A DNA stretch of 64,000 nt from Seiridium cupressi (GCA_036674765.1 JARVKI010000101.1:62001-126000); one strand, 5' to 3'; numbered from the stretch's first letter, positions 12,609 through 24,427 are shown. The notes: generated by a model from the sequence alone, not told the origin. A program made the numbers and translations.

Positions 12609-14431
12609 ATGGCACCATCAGCAGATACTACTTTTGCAGCCCACACGTCTGACCACTTTACGTCTTACGAGACAGATCGTCAGTCCAAGTCGCAAGATGC
12701 CATCTACGCTACCAGGTTCGTGTTGACTTTGAACAATGCACAACTTTCGCTAACCGTTTTCACAGTAATGGCGTGCCAATGCCTCATCCCTACGAGAGTC
12801 AGCGAGTTGGCGAAAATGGACCTCTCCTACTCCAGGACTTCCATTTAATCGACCTTCTGTCACATTTCGACCGCGAGCGTATCCCCGAGCGAGTGGTGCA
12901 CGCCAAGGGTAGTGGTGCTCATGGCTTCTTCGAGTGTACTAATCCGATTCCCGAGCTCACACAAGCCGACATCTTCTCTACTAAGGGCAAAAAATGTCCT
13001 GTTACGGCCCGCTTTTCGACCGTCGGCGGCGAGTCTGGTTCGCATGATTGCGCGCGAGATCCTCGCGGGTTTTCAGTCAAGTTTAGGACCGATGAGGGTA
13101 ACTGGGATATAGTCGCAAATAACACTCCAGTGTTTTTCCTGCGTGACCCAGCCAAGTTCCCGCACTTCATCCACACCCAAAAGCGTGACCCTTCAACGCA
13201 TCTTACCCACGCAGATGACTCCACCATGTTCTGGGATTACCTTTCTCAGAATCCAGAGTCTATACACCAAGTCATGATCCTCATGGGCGATCGTGGTATC
13301 CCTGATGGCTACAGATTCATGCACGGCTATTCTGGTCACACCCTCAAGTTGGTCAACAAGGATGGTGACTGGATATACACTCAGTTACATTTCAAATCGC
13401 AACAAGGTGTCAAGTTCATTACGCAGGAGGATTCCGCGAATTATTCACCAGACTATTCCCAGAAAGATCTGTACGAGGCCATTCAACGTGGAGACTTCCC
13501 CAAATGGGATGTGTCCATTCAGACCATGTCATCAGTGGAGGCAGAGGAGCTCTGGCAGAAGCAGCAGATCAATGTCTTTGATCTGACACATGTATGGCCT
13601 CAAGGACAATTCCCATTAAAGAAGATTGGCGAGTTTACGCTGGACAAAAACGCCATCAACTACTTCGCAGAAGTTGAACAGGTGGCTTTCAATCCTTCTC
13701 ATATGCCGCCAGGCATTGAGCCTTCGGCTGACCCTGTCTTGCAATCACGGTTATTCTCTTACCCCGATACGCATCGCCATCGCATTGGCGCTAATTACCA
13801 ACAATTACCCGTCAATGCGCCTCGCACTGGCTTCAAGTTTGGTAACTTCCAGCGGGATGGCCAAATGGCATTCTACAACCAAGGCTCCCGACCGAATTAC
13901 CTGAGCTCAATCGAGCCAATCAAGTTCAAGCCTCGCAGTGTCGATCTGGACCAAGTTCATGGAACTTTCACTGGTGAAGCAGTCAGTTTCTTGTCCGAAA
14001 TCCGACCTGAGGACTTCAATGCTCCTCGGGCTCTGTGGCAGAAGGTCTTCGACGAACCAGCTCGTGAGCGGTTCATCAACAATGTTTCTGGCAAGATGGA
14101 ATTGTGCAAGAACAAGGAGATTCTTAAACGGCAAATTGCTATCTTCCGTGAGGTAGATGACGATATTGCCAAGCGCTTGGAACAGGCGACAGGGATCAAG
14201 GGATATGACGGTGTCGCCAACTTGTCGTTCAATGGTACCCACAATGGTATGACCAAGGATGATAAGTTGAAGTATGCGAACGGTGTTACCGCAACGACAG
14301 GCCACACCGCCTCGCACAACAACGGTGCACCTTGCAGTGACAAGCAAATTCACAACAATGCTGCTAGTGGTCTTGATAGCGTCAGTCGTGCCAGTGGTTC
14401 AAATGGTACATACGTGCATAATGCATCATAG
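12609..14431 (+). CDS. Haem catalase, two exons, 590 aa
   Basis: Monofunctional catalase converting hydrogen peroxide to water and oxygen. Exon 1 (12609-12715) joins exon 2 (12766-14431) across a 50 bp intron, restoring the start of the catalase core (SNGVPMPHPYESQRVGENGP). The active-site block FDRERIPERVVHAKGSGAHG contains the distal histidine (about H81). It is followed by the FSTVGGESGSHD block and the NNTPVFFLRDP block. The proximal haem ligand lies in RLFSYPDTHRHRIGANYQQLP (about Y368). The length suits the small-subunit class plus a ~60-residue Asn/Ser/His-rich tail. The C-terminus (NAS) is not a canonical PTS1, so peroxisomal targeting is not evident. All visible catalytic residues are intact. 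Confidence 0.95.
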
Positions 14432-14720
14432 TCGGATATTATGGAGGGCTGAAGTTGATTGGAGAATGACATGGATTTAAACAATGCCTAGAATGATACT
14501 TATCTCGCGTCTATAGCTCCTATATTTGCGTTCATTTGATTAAATCTTAACCCAGACACGTTGGCATACAATTTGTCTTGCCCCTTTCTGCAGTAATCGT
14601 GTGTGCAACAGCCATTTTGAACCATGCATGAGATTGTTTCAGTTAGTGCATCCCGTGTTTGTGCGAATAATGATGCACAATGTCCCCAAACCTGTGTTGC
14701 TAACATGACACCTATACTAT

Positions 14721-16698
14721 CTATTCTCCCATTTTACCAAGGTTGGTGTTCTTGTCTCGTGGTTCTCCCAAGGCATTCTGTACATCATCAATGCTTTCCC
14801 TGCTTTTTTCGCCAGTCTGCTGTCCCTCCTCTACTGCTGTATCTGGAGATGATGCCACAGATGATGAGCAGCTCGCCGAGTCAAGCCTGACTGGATGTTG
14901 TCGCTCCTCTCGGTTGGCATTGTGGGCTTCTTTTGTAGGAGCGAACTTGGACCGGCGGCGAATGCCTTCTCCATATCTGTAAAAAACGAAAGGGATGAAA
15001 GCGAGTAGTGTAGCAACACCACCAATGAGAGACCCTCCTCCTCCAACACCTAGAGCATCAAACATGTAGGTCGTGAACAAGGGTGCTGCAGCACCGCAGG
15101 CTGATCGAGCTACGGTATTAGCAGCTATGGCAGAAGCTGCATACAGAAGGTAAGCATCGACGAGGTAGTTCAGGAAGCCAACAAAAATTAGCATAAGTGA
15201 TGTTGCCAAGAAAACTCCAGCGATGGTTGGGACGATCCAGTGGATAGAACTTGAGGCATCATTAGTAGACATAAAATGAGGCCTCACGCAATGCCAACTT
15301 ACTTGAACTCTGCAGTCCATGCAAACCAGAACATGGTCACGGCAAATCCAACACCCCCTATCATTGCAAGGGGCAGCCGATCCTCTGGTGTAAGTTCTTG
15401 ACCCTTTGCCACTTTCCTAGCCTTATGCCTAGAATCTATCACGACAATCGCGGCCCCGAAAAAAGATCCGACAGCTTCAACGAGTTCATAATTAGTCAAT
15501 AAGTCGAAATTAGGAGTGCTGATGTGCTGACTCACCTGTGCCGATCAGTGGCAACTCCCCAACACCGGCATTCCAACCACGCCGCTGCTGGAATACGATT
15601 GGGTATATCGAGAATAGCATATACAGCAGTGTATATACGATGGACATGTATATGGCAACCAGAAACGAGATAGGGTCGAAGAGAATGATCCAAGGTCGAG
15701 TGAGCGCGATCTTGTATATAGTCGCCAGTGATCGGCCAGAGTCCTCCACCGGTGCTTTGACGTCCTCATAACCACTTATCTTAGCTTTCCTGATTCTCTT
15801 CGCCCTGTTCATGAGAATGGCCGGGCCAAAGGTTTCCGGTATGGTGAACATTAGGATAGCGGTCGCACCACCCAACCAGAGAAGAACATAAAAGCTCCAC
15901 CTCCAGTCCTTGGTAAGCTGCAAGAAGCCAGCGACCTAATACAAAAAGCGTGAGTCGTCTGGCACATTGCAGAGACATGCAGGGGATGACTTACAACTGG
16001 TCCCAAAGCAGGCCCGACCCAAACCATCATGGAAAAGACAGCCATCGCATTGCCACGCTCGACTGGACCCCAGAGATCCGCAAGGACGCCTGGAGCATTG
16101 CTGAGAGGTGCGCTTACGAATGTACCAGTCAAGAATCGCCCAACGAGCAGGCTGCCAAAGTTGGGGGCGAAAGCGCACAGGAAGTTAAAGGCAAGGTAGG
16201 CAATGAATGTGATGTAGAAAACCCACCGGCGGCCGTAATACTGCTCGATCAGCGACTTATTTCAACGTTATAGAGCCTCAATCTCACCTCCGAGATGGGT
16301 GCAAACACCAGTGGGCCAGCGCAGTAGCCAAGTAAGAAAAGCGTGATCGTAAGCCCGGCGACTTCCTCGGAAACTTGAAACTCCTCAGCGATACTCTGAT
16401 GGCGCACAATTAGTCCTGACGGTGTTTATTACAAGTGGCGCCAGCCTTTGATGCTACCTACTGGGAGACACCCCGATGGAGAGGAGGATGCAAACGTCGC
16501 GTTGACGACTAGCATAACAGAAGCAAATGTGACATACCACCGGCGGGCTGTCGACCAGTTGTGGGGGTTTTCAATGTCATCGGGAGAAAAGTCGACCTGG
16601 TTGTGATCGTTGAGATATGGCTTTTCATTGCTCTCCAAATCGCCAGTTCGATACGGTTTGGCGGTTGGCCGAGAGAGAATACGAGCAAGTCCTGGCAT
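14721..16698 (-). CDS. MFS transporter of the DHA1 drug/polyamine type, six exons, 563 aa
   Basis: Exons 16698-16462, 16395-16288, 16240-15995, 15935-15536, 15474-15303 and 15249-14721 close in phase (introns 47-66 bp). The cytoplasmic N-terminus ends with ENPHNWSTARRWYVTF, the entry to helix 1 in fungal FLU1/TPO-like drug:H+ antiporters. FAPISEYYGRRWVFYI is the loop 2-3 MFS signature, and GPALGPVVAGFLQ with KDWRW marks helix 5 (antiporter motif C). Helices 7-12 follow, with SIHWIVP and the Gly-rich ALGVGGGGSL in the last third. The tail is Ser/Glu-rich. Likely plasma-membrane efflux of drugs, polyamines or metabolites; the substrate is unknown. It is not flanked by a biosynthetic cluster. 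Confidence 0.9.
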
Positions 16699-17628
16699 GA
16701 TCGATGTACGAGTGGTGTGTTAGCACTGTTAAATTCACTCGACAAGCTGCGCAGGTTGAGGAAAAAGTTTGGCCATATATTGGGATCATATATTGAACAA
16801 GTTCTAGCCAGGATCGACTTGGGATAGCCCGGCTCGCCGATCAGTTTCCAGTTGCATACATACCCAGTGCAGTCTGCATTCGTGACGTCAATTCCTTATT
16901 GCCGGTAACTCCTATGCCGATGGTCGGTATGCTTTTTGAGAAATGGGGAAAGGGGGGGGGGGGGGGGAAACCTGGTCCTGTTGCTAAGTCCGATTAGGAA
17001 TGGACGATCATGTTAGCCTACATGTAGGTACCACTGCCCGCTGGACTGGGCCAGCCAAGAATGCATACAATGTAACTTACCTTAGGCATTGGTATCTGGT
17101 CAGAAGTGAACCCGGCTATGCTACACACACCATATTCGGATTCCGTTAGTCCGGCCGCAAATGGTCGAATTGACGATCTATTCAATTGATTGACTGATGC
17201 GAGAAGTGAGTGAGCGCGGCAAAGAAGATTGTCGCTTGCAGCTGGCTAGGGGAACCCCGCCGATGATCGACAGCCATAGGGGCATTTCATTCATGCTGAG
17301 GTACCCAATTTCAGGGTGACTAGATATTAGTGCTAGTCAGGTTTAAGCCGAGCTTTCCGGCTGCTATCTAGTAGTCATTAGGTTTCGCGACAATCGGTCT
17401 TCGTCACGCGACGATGTTTCTGTTACTATCGAACAGCAAACTTGTGGTAAGTGTAGTGACATGGCAGCTACGACTCCTAATATCCGCAGGAATAGCATGC
17501 TAGATGACTTCTAGATACTCGACACAAGCGACGCAAAACAGAGACATGTTTCGCGGATATGAGGACATCTCTAAGACTTCCGATTCAAATCTGTTTCAAG
17601 CGGGTTACCCTCGCCAGGGGCAATACAA
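16699..17628. other. Intergenic with a long G homopolymer
   Basis: Upstream region of the MFS gene and downstream region of the SET-like ORF. It contains a 16-G run but no gene I can support. Confidence 0.6.
16952..16967. repeat. G16 homopolymer
   Basis: Sixteen consecutive G follow an A-rich stretch in the intergenic region. Such runs are length-unstable and error-prone in sequencing, and can form quadruplex structures. Confidence 0.85.
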
Positions 17629-18564
17629 TCAAAGTTGACCTCGCTCATAAAATGTGGAGACTACTACCTCTTCGCCGTCCAAAATATCCCGGTTCGCAAT
17701 AACGACTAGACAGATTTGGCCGGAGATCGCTCGCACTTCCAGCATCGAATTAGCGGGTCCGCCGAACCTCAAGTGCCGTGCCCAATTGCTCAACTTCGGG
17801 TCTTCAAAGGAGATCTGGTAAAGGTAGGTATCAGTCCGTTGGTATGGGTGTTTAAAAGGCACCGCCGTCTTGAACTCTGCCGCACGCTGGTATGGCTCGA
17901 ACCTGCCTATCAGCTCACCAATAATAGTTTCCCGCTTAATTGCAACCTTATTGCGCCAACCCGACATGTTTTCTTGGTCTCCTTCCTTTTCCTGGACTGT
18001 GTCGCTATAGAACGCTTGAATCCCGTAACGCGCATTCTTTTCGTATTCCATGATTCGACAGTTTCCACCTCGCCTTATCGTGTCCAGACAGCCGCAGGAC
18101 ACGGACCTGCACATTGAGCAGTGGCTGATATCGTTTTCCTTATAAGCTTTGCCTACATCCACATCGAGCAGCTCGCCGGGAAACCCGCTGTTTTGGACGG
18201 GTGCTCCTCCCTGCTGTTCCTGGCTGGGAGGGTAGCACCGGAGTTCAGCCCAGCTTTTTGGCACCTTACTGTGTCGAAATGCGTTGAGATTGCAAGAACA
18301 GAAGCTCGGGAAATCCCTAAGCTCTAACGCCCGATGCTGGCTTGTACCTCCGGCGTCCTCGAGAGGGACATCTATTTTAGTGTCGACCTCGCACTAAAAC
18401 TCGGCCACGCCGACTTGCTTGCCGGATGCCGGGTTGGGGCATCCCGGGATAAGGTTAAGGAGTGCTTCGCCACGAGCTCCAAGGTACTGGAGCTCTCTGT
18501 CCCGTTCAAACAAATCCCGGAACTTCTGCCGCGTCCATTTATTGGTGAGGTTAATATCGGTCAT
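17629..18564 (-). pseudogene. SET-domain-like gene interrupted by one in-frame TAG
   Basis: Two segments share one frame: 18564-18394, beginning MTDINLTNKWTRQKFRDL and ending in TAG, and the continuation down to 17629. Removing that stop would give a protein of about 310 aa. The downstream part resembles a diverged SET lysine methyltransferase: a Cys cluster (CSMCRSVSCGC), NARYGIQAF, IGELIGRF, YLYQISF, then NWARHLRF and ANRDILDGEEVVVSTFY, which correspond to the SET start, the substrate region and the final GEE-Y motif. The usual NHS triplet of the cofactor site is replaced by FGG, so methyl transfer is doubtful even without the stop. No phase-compatible intron removes the TAG. It could be a recent pseudogene, a strain-specific allele or a sequencing error. 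The SET assignment is inference from motifs. Confidence 0.5.
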
Positions 18565-18750
18565 AGTTATGATTGCCTGATTACTGTCACGTGCCTTTCT
18601 CTTTTTCCTTTTTTCGTGCCGTATTCCGAGTGGTAAGAAACAGAGAAGACCGCGAGACCTCGCATCAGGGAAAAGATCGATCAGGGCTATTGCGAACTGA
18701 TGTCTCCCTTTCCCGATATTAGCGGGCAATCTGCCTGTTGAACGTCGCCT

Positions 18751-20461
18751 TTAAATGGTATCCTCGCCGTTTTCCCAGTGCCGGAGCCATTCGCAAAGTC
18801 TGTATGCCATAGCGTAGCTTTCTGATTGATGCTTTGGTGCTATTTGGCGTCCCGAATTACGATAAAAGTCTATGGGACAATAGGGATCCCGAAATGCTGC
18901 TAGTATGAATTGGAATTGTTTATTTTTAGCATTCGCCTTGATTATGTCGGCTAAGCTGTTTTCAAAGGGCTGTTCTGCTGCGGCCTGGCTGTCTGCTGCG
19001 GCCTGGCTATCTGCTGAAGCCTGACTGTCCGCTGAAGCCCTGGGTGTCTGTGTGTGCGCCGCATGCGATTCGCTAGTCGAGAGTTCTTGGGTGGATCCGC
19101 ATTTATCAGAACCATTTCTCTTCCGCGGATAGGCCGTGGGTTGTTCTAACGGGTTGTGATTTTCTGATGCTTGATTGGCAGAAATTAGGAGCGAGTTCCT
19201 GATAGACCTTGTTTCGGGTCTTTCGGGCCCGGAGCATCCGCCGAAGAGGGTGCTTTCCTCTTCCCAAGAACCGGAGATACCCTGCGCGGATCAGGCGTCT
19301 AAGTATACAGAAACATCAGTCAGCAAAGTAAATTACACCATAGAATAGTAGAAGCTTACGCAGGCTGTCGTGTCTACGTCACCATGGTCGGATTCAGGTG
19401 GACTTCGGGGGCTGGATTCCGACGCGGCGATGTCGTTATCGTCGTTATCGTCGCACGGCGTGTCTCGGGCCTGATCTCCTGCCGCCTCCGGCATGGCCAT
19501 AACCGGACGAGGACCTCGTGTCGAACTACCATATGCGGCCGATTTCGCAGTTCCCGAATCCATGACAGCCTCGGTAGTATCAATGCCGGATGCAGGCCTT
19601 ACGTGCTCCTGGTTCTCCGTCGGCGGTTTGCTCGCACCGGTGACCATTACCAGGAGCCTGCCTTCAGTTGCAGCTTGTGCGCTTAGCGGGCTGGCCATTT
19701 TATCGGATGCCAAACGGGTTTGTTGTGGCTGTGGGCCATGGTCTTCCACCCTATCCCGCTTCGTGCTTATATCGTGGCTTCCCTGGTCCTTAATGCTGTT
19801 AATCGGCCTGGCTGGAGAGGAGTTGTTCGTGGCCGGTAATACAGAATCCCCGTTAGCTACAGATTCCGGAGGACTGTTGTGGGAAGTCGATGGTACGGTG
19901 CTCGGCACGCAGGACGACAAGCCCGACGAAGCCTCAGGAGTCGCGGACAAGTCATCCCTGCTTTGTTCATAGCTACTCGGCGGGCTGGCGGGCTCGGAAC
20001 CATAAGGTGTGGCGCCTTTGCGCGGGGAGGCCGTGGGAGAAGTGGCCTCGAAACCGTCAAAAGGTTGGCTTTGTGCACTAAATGGGCCGTTCTTATTCTG
20101 AGAGGCAGCTGCCGCTGTGGGTTATGTCCCCCAGGCTTGCTGTTTCGCTATAGTCGCTCGGTAGCGTACTAGCTTCTGCCAAACCTAACGAGGGCAGGGA
20201 CGCCCTCGAAGATGCCTGTTCTAAAGAGTGTTCTGTTATAGTTTGGAAGTATTTGCCTATTGCGCGTAATTCCTCGCTCTGAAGATACCGGCCTGCACAA
20301 GTATATAGAGACGATAAAAGGCCGTTTTGGGCCGGTGGCACCGGCCCGTCTTTTGGTAAGGAATCCAAGACTCTGGTCAAAAGTTGCACTATATCCTCGA
20401 ATTTCCGAGTTAGTGTCACTAATTCGGAACGATGTGTGGTATGGTAATCCGTAATCGCCAT
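18751..20461 (-). CDS. Unknown protein with ASADSQ repeat, three exons, about 525 aa
   Basis: Exons 20461-20170, 20114-19360 and 19281-18751 close in phase and give 526 codons; the stop at 18751 is about 190 bp from the start of the SET-like gene. Residues ~1-97 are helical (LVTLTRKFEDIVQLLTRVLD; YLQSEELRAIGKYFQTITEH). A long Ser/Pro/Thr-rich, low-complexity middle follows, and residues ~434-456 hold a six-residue repeat (ASADSQ-like, four copies, the last shortened). The C-terminal ~75 residues look folded (SLADIIKANAKNKQFQFILA, YAMAYRLCEWLRHW). I recognise no family. The exon 3 reading frame lacks an ATG near its start, so automated callers could easily miss it. The gene is divergent from the 20682 gene across a 220 bp shared promoter. 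Confidence 0.65.
18970..19038 (-). repeat. 18-bp coding tandem repeat
   Basis: Nearly four copies of an 18-base unit lie in exon 3 of the unknown 525-aa gene. Each encodes Ala-Ser/Ala-Ala-Asp-Ser-Gln. The unit length keeps the frame and most differences between copies are synonymous or Ser/Ala, consistent with slippage under coding constraint. Confidence 0.8.
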
Positions 20462-20681
20462 AACTGTCACGGCCCAGGGGGGCTTGAGAGGCTGGTAATA
20501 TTGATGACAAACTGTAAGCTGGAGAGCAGGACTGAACTGCGGCTCCAGCTGGAGGATCTATCTCCGATAAGAACATATGCATTTACAACGAAACGTCTCC
20601 GCTTTGCTCGTTTCAGCGCCCCTTTAATTTAGGTAAACATCACGGTACCAGTAACACGAATTCGGATTAGATTACACTATA

Positions 20682-21961
20682 ATGAGCCATTCGCGATACA
20701 CAATCAATAGTATACTCAATGGAGCTAGCGGTCCGGAAACGGCGGCGCCAGCAGCGCCGGCGACTGCGAAGCGCAAGCGGACGGCCGACCACGGTCAAAG
20801 GCACCCCAAGAGTAAGGAGGCTCGCCCGATCCACGAAACTACAACACGGAATGGCTACTAAGAACCTCGCAGAACAGGACATCATACCACGAACACCCGC
20901 CGCATATAACGCAGACAATAGAAGCATCGCCGGGGCCGCCCTGCTCCTTGCCGACCGAGCAAGTCAGGACATCGTCAGGAGACTCATGGCCTGCCCCATG
21001 CGAATCTCCGTAGTCGCCTCGTCCGAGAAAAGATCCGCATCACATCGATGGTGAAGATGGCTTACGAGACTCCGATGAGACCCAACAACTGCCCGCACAT
21101 GACCAGGAGAGCGCAATGTCGAACACATCGCTGTCGGGACCTAAAAGGGGGCAATCTGCCGCGAGTAGGAGGCACCCCAAGAGGCTGCAATTAAACGGGG
21201 AACCTGTTAAGGTATTTTTGTTTTGGCATGAAGTTGAGGAAGACTTTATTTTCCACCCGGAGAAGCTCCCGCCCGCGGGTCAGGAGTCAACACAAGAGAC
21301 ACTGATCCCAGAAGGCGTGCGTGTAATCGGCTGGACCAATACACTCGGGTTTGGTCGGCTGTATCTCGGATTTCGTACAATAGAAGGTCTATGTACATGG
21401 CTGGACAAGACAGGTAACTACTTCTCCTTTCCTTCTCTTACCTTGGCTTCGGACGATGGCTAAGCACGGTAAACAGTTGCCCAGGATATGCAGCACTTTG
21501 TTGCCCAGGTATTTCTCGTAGTCGAAGGGTCTAGGGACTTTGACCGCTTCAAGCTTCCATTCAAGATATTGGATATCTGTCAGAAAACGAGACATATGGA
21601 AGAGAAGTTACGAGATCTTATCTGTGGCGAGCGCGTTGCAATCACCAACCATGATATCGACAAACTCGATTCTCCGTCATCAAATTCGCAGATGATCGGA
21701 TTACCGAATGACATCAATATTCAGATGTCCCTTTTGGCGGTCACGTATAAGATAATGGAGCGTTCGCCGAAACGGTTTATCGAGCGAGAAGGGTGTCCCA
21801 CGCCTATGATTTTCGGCCATTCTTTAGAAGATTGGTTCCGGTGCTGGACTGCTTATCGTTTATTTCGCACAAGGCGGAAGCCGAAGGCTAACAACCCCCT
21901 ACTGTCTCATAATGGGCCGCCTAAAATAAACGAACCCAAGTATTTTGGTTATCGTTCATAG
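20682..21961 (+). CDS. Unknown protein, about 351 aa, four-exon model
   Basis: Proposed exons are 20682-20811, 20922-20962, 21014-21413 and 21477-21961. The last junction is well supported (GTAACT donor, LDKT joined to VAQDMQHFV); the first two introns are the best phase-compatible choice and uncertain. The N-terminus MSHSRYTINSILNG is followed by a basic Ala/Lys-rich segment that may localise to the nucleus. The folded core begins near 21200 (PVKVFLFWHEVEEDFIFHP, GVRVIGWTNTLGFGRLYLGF) and ends with WFRCWTAYRLFRTRRKPK. I recognise no family. It is transcribed divergently from the 525-aa gene, so the two probably share regulation. It could belong to a lineage-restricted or accessory gene set. 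Confidence 0.6.
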
Positions 21962-22189
21962 AACATCCTTGAGAAAATTCAATATTCGGGCAGCCTTAAT
22001 ATATAAAAAGACGCATAAGCATAAGTAAATTGTGAACTCTTTAGTAAAGCTAATCCTGAGAACCTTTTTTTACGGATGACGGGGCGGCTCGAAACCCTTA
22101 AAATGGCACGGCCTCGCCTGAACAGTCGAAATAATGCCCTCCATCTCCCAACAACATTATATCATAACACATTTCCCGAAGGAATTTGA

Positions 22190-24427
22190 TCATACTTTTT
22201 CTCCATCAATACTACGACCTTGGACGACTGGGTATACGTTATCTGCGATGGTAGAATTATTATATTCGTCATCGCTCTTGCCATTGATCGTGGAGTTATC
22301 AGGCATAGCCGTCTCATTAATCTCCTCAATCTCTTCAGGGAGTACAAGGTTGAGTATCATGCAGACAACGGCTGTGACAGCAAAGCCGGTTTCCATGATT
22401 AATACGATAGCATCAAGAAAACCTTGAAGTGCGTGATTGTCGCCGCTGTACGTGAAAACGTTGGAAAAGTAGTTTGAAACAAGGGTAGCACCATAACCAA
22501 TTGCCAGACCAGCGGTCAAGATAAATCGATTGCGGCGGTTGAATGGAACACCCTTGGTAATGATAGCAATGCCAGATACAGCGACTGGACGATAGCAAAT
22601 TAGCAAGAAGCACGGCGCTGTTGGCTATGGTACAGAGTTGGGGGCTTGGTGGGAGGAGAGATGATTGCCCAACGACCTGTTCAGGAGAAATAATGCAAGC
22701 CGCTGACTTACCTGAGCAGAAGAGGAATGTTGTCATTCCGCCTATGACGGATGATGGGATTGCGACGAGTGCGGCAGCAAACTTGGCAAATATGCCCATG
22801 ACGATCAGGAAGAAGCTGTTCGCCCGTTAGTTTGGATACATAAACTGCCTAAGATATTCACTTACCAGCAACAGTATCCGGCGGTACGATTCGCACACCG
22901 CGTAAGGGCAATGACACCGTTATTCTGTGCAAATGTGGTCATTGGGGTCATTGTCATGAGTGCAGCAAGGACGCCGTTCAGTCCATCTGCGAGCACGCCA
23001 CCCTGGATTCTGGATTCATACAGCTTTCCTTCGACCTCCAGACGCGAGACATCACAAGTAGCTGTGATATCGCCGATAGCCTCGCATGCACAGATGATGA
23101 ATACCGTCAGCATTGGCAGGACGAGTGGCCCGTATACAGTCAGTTTGAATGTTTGAACCCAGATGAAGGAGCCCACAGGAGCGGAATCAATCCCGCTACG
23201 GTCAAAATATCCACACGCGGCAGCAATAATGCACCCAGTGAGCAATCCGACTATGACGCTGGTAGATTTCATGATGGGAGATCCAAATCTTTCGCACAGA
23301 ATGATGGTCAAGAATACAGAGAATCCAAGTCCTGTAAATCCTGTTAGCCATGAACCACTTTGTCGTGATCAAGGGCAAATATGCTCACCAAGGTACTCGG
23401 CTGACCCCCAAGGAAGAGCATGAGGAGCGGTAATATTCGGACACAAGGCAAAGTATGCAGAGGGCTCAGCATCAGCGCAAGGGCCACTACCACCAGCCCA
23501 GTTCTGGAATCCGCTCTCAATCAAACTGATACCAATAAGCTGACCAATGTTAGCGCTGTGGAACATGAACCTGTGTGAATCGTCCAACTCACCATCACGG
23601 TCGGACCTGTCACGATAGCTAAGATTCAAGTCAGTGACTGGCGCCCCGTGCATGCCGATTCCATGAGCACATACGTGGGAATATCTTGAGCATAGTCTTA
23701 GGTGGGATGAAAGCGATCAAAATTTCGAGCAAGGCACAAACAGCAGCCGTGCCGAGAAGTGCGCCGTAGCCTGTATGGTTCAGTAAGACAAGAACTGTCC
23801 TAGTTGGCGACTAAAGCTTACCATCAGGGCATGGGAGTTGTGTGCCATCCGCGGCAGTGGGGCAGTACCCATTGGCATACATTTGAGCGAATGCGCCCTC
23901 TGCCACTGGAATGATGGAGAAGGAAATACCAACCACAGATATCAATCCAGTTCCAATGTAGTATCTGGTAGCATAGAAGCGTCAGCACCCCGTGATGTCC
24001 CCACAGAGGCACGTGCCACTTACGGTGTCTTATAAACATGGAATCTCGTGATTTGTATGAGAGAGAGGACCCCAGATACAATCAGCGCCGTCGAAACAAG
24101 GTACTGCTGATTATCGGATGTCAGATTGACACCAGCTGTGCCGGATAGAATGATGGGCGGCGTGATGATACCAGCCAACATAGCTAGAGCATGTTGGAAT
24201 CCCAGCAGGAGGGCAAGGAACACTGGCATCCGGTCATTGAGCCCAAAGAACGGAGAGGCCCGTCGGGATTTTTTCATGAACGGTAGGTTTGGCTTGAAGA
24301 GGAACCCGTAGTCGTAATTACCAAGGAGACCGTCCTTGGTCAGGAAGGTCCGCTTGATGCTCGCTAATGGTGGCTTGCGAGAGCGTTGCTCAGGCACAAC
24401 GGCTGAGGGTCCCTGGTCTTCGTCCAT
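22190..24427 (-). CDS. Uric acid/xanthine permease of the UapA/UapC type (NAT/NCS2 family), eight exons, 594 aa
   Basis: Exons 24427-24024, 23964-23822, 23770-23675, 23618-23593, 23539-23389, 23331-22866, 22815-22712 and 22584-22190 close in phase. The N-terminal LLGNYDYGFLFKPNLPF, followed by the QHALAML helix-1 motif, is typical of the nucleobase-ascorbate transporter family. The family signature in helix 10 is intact and spelled as in fungal uric acid/xanthine transporters (QNNGVIALTRCANR). The conserved acidic residue of helix 8 lies in ACEAIGDITATCDVSRL. Exon 4 is only 26 nt, encoding IVTGPTVM, which must be spliced in to restore helix 4. The product takes up oxidised purines as nitrogen source by proton symport at the plasma membrane. 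The start is the first ATG giving the normal N-terminus. Confidence 0.93.

Noticed and set aside
19493..19972. 159-codon plus-strand frame
   Set aside because: It is the antisense of exon 2 of the 525-aa minus-strand gene, whose spliced frame continues coherently on both sides.
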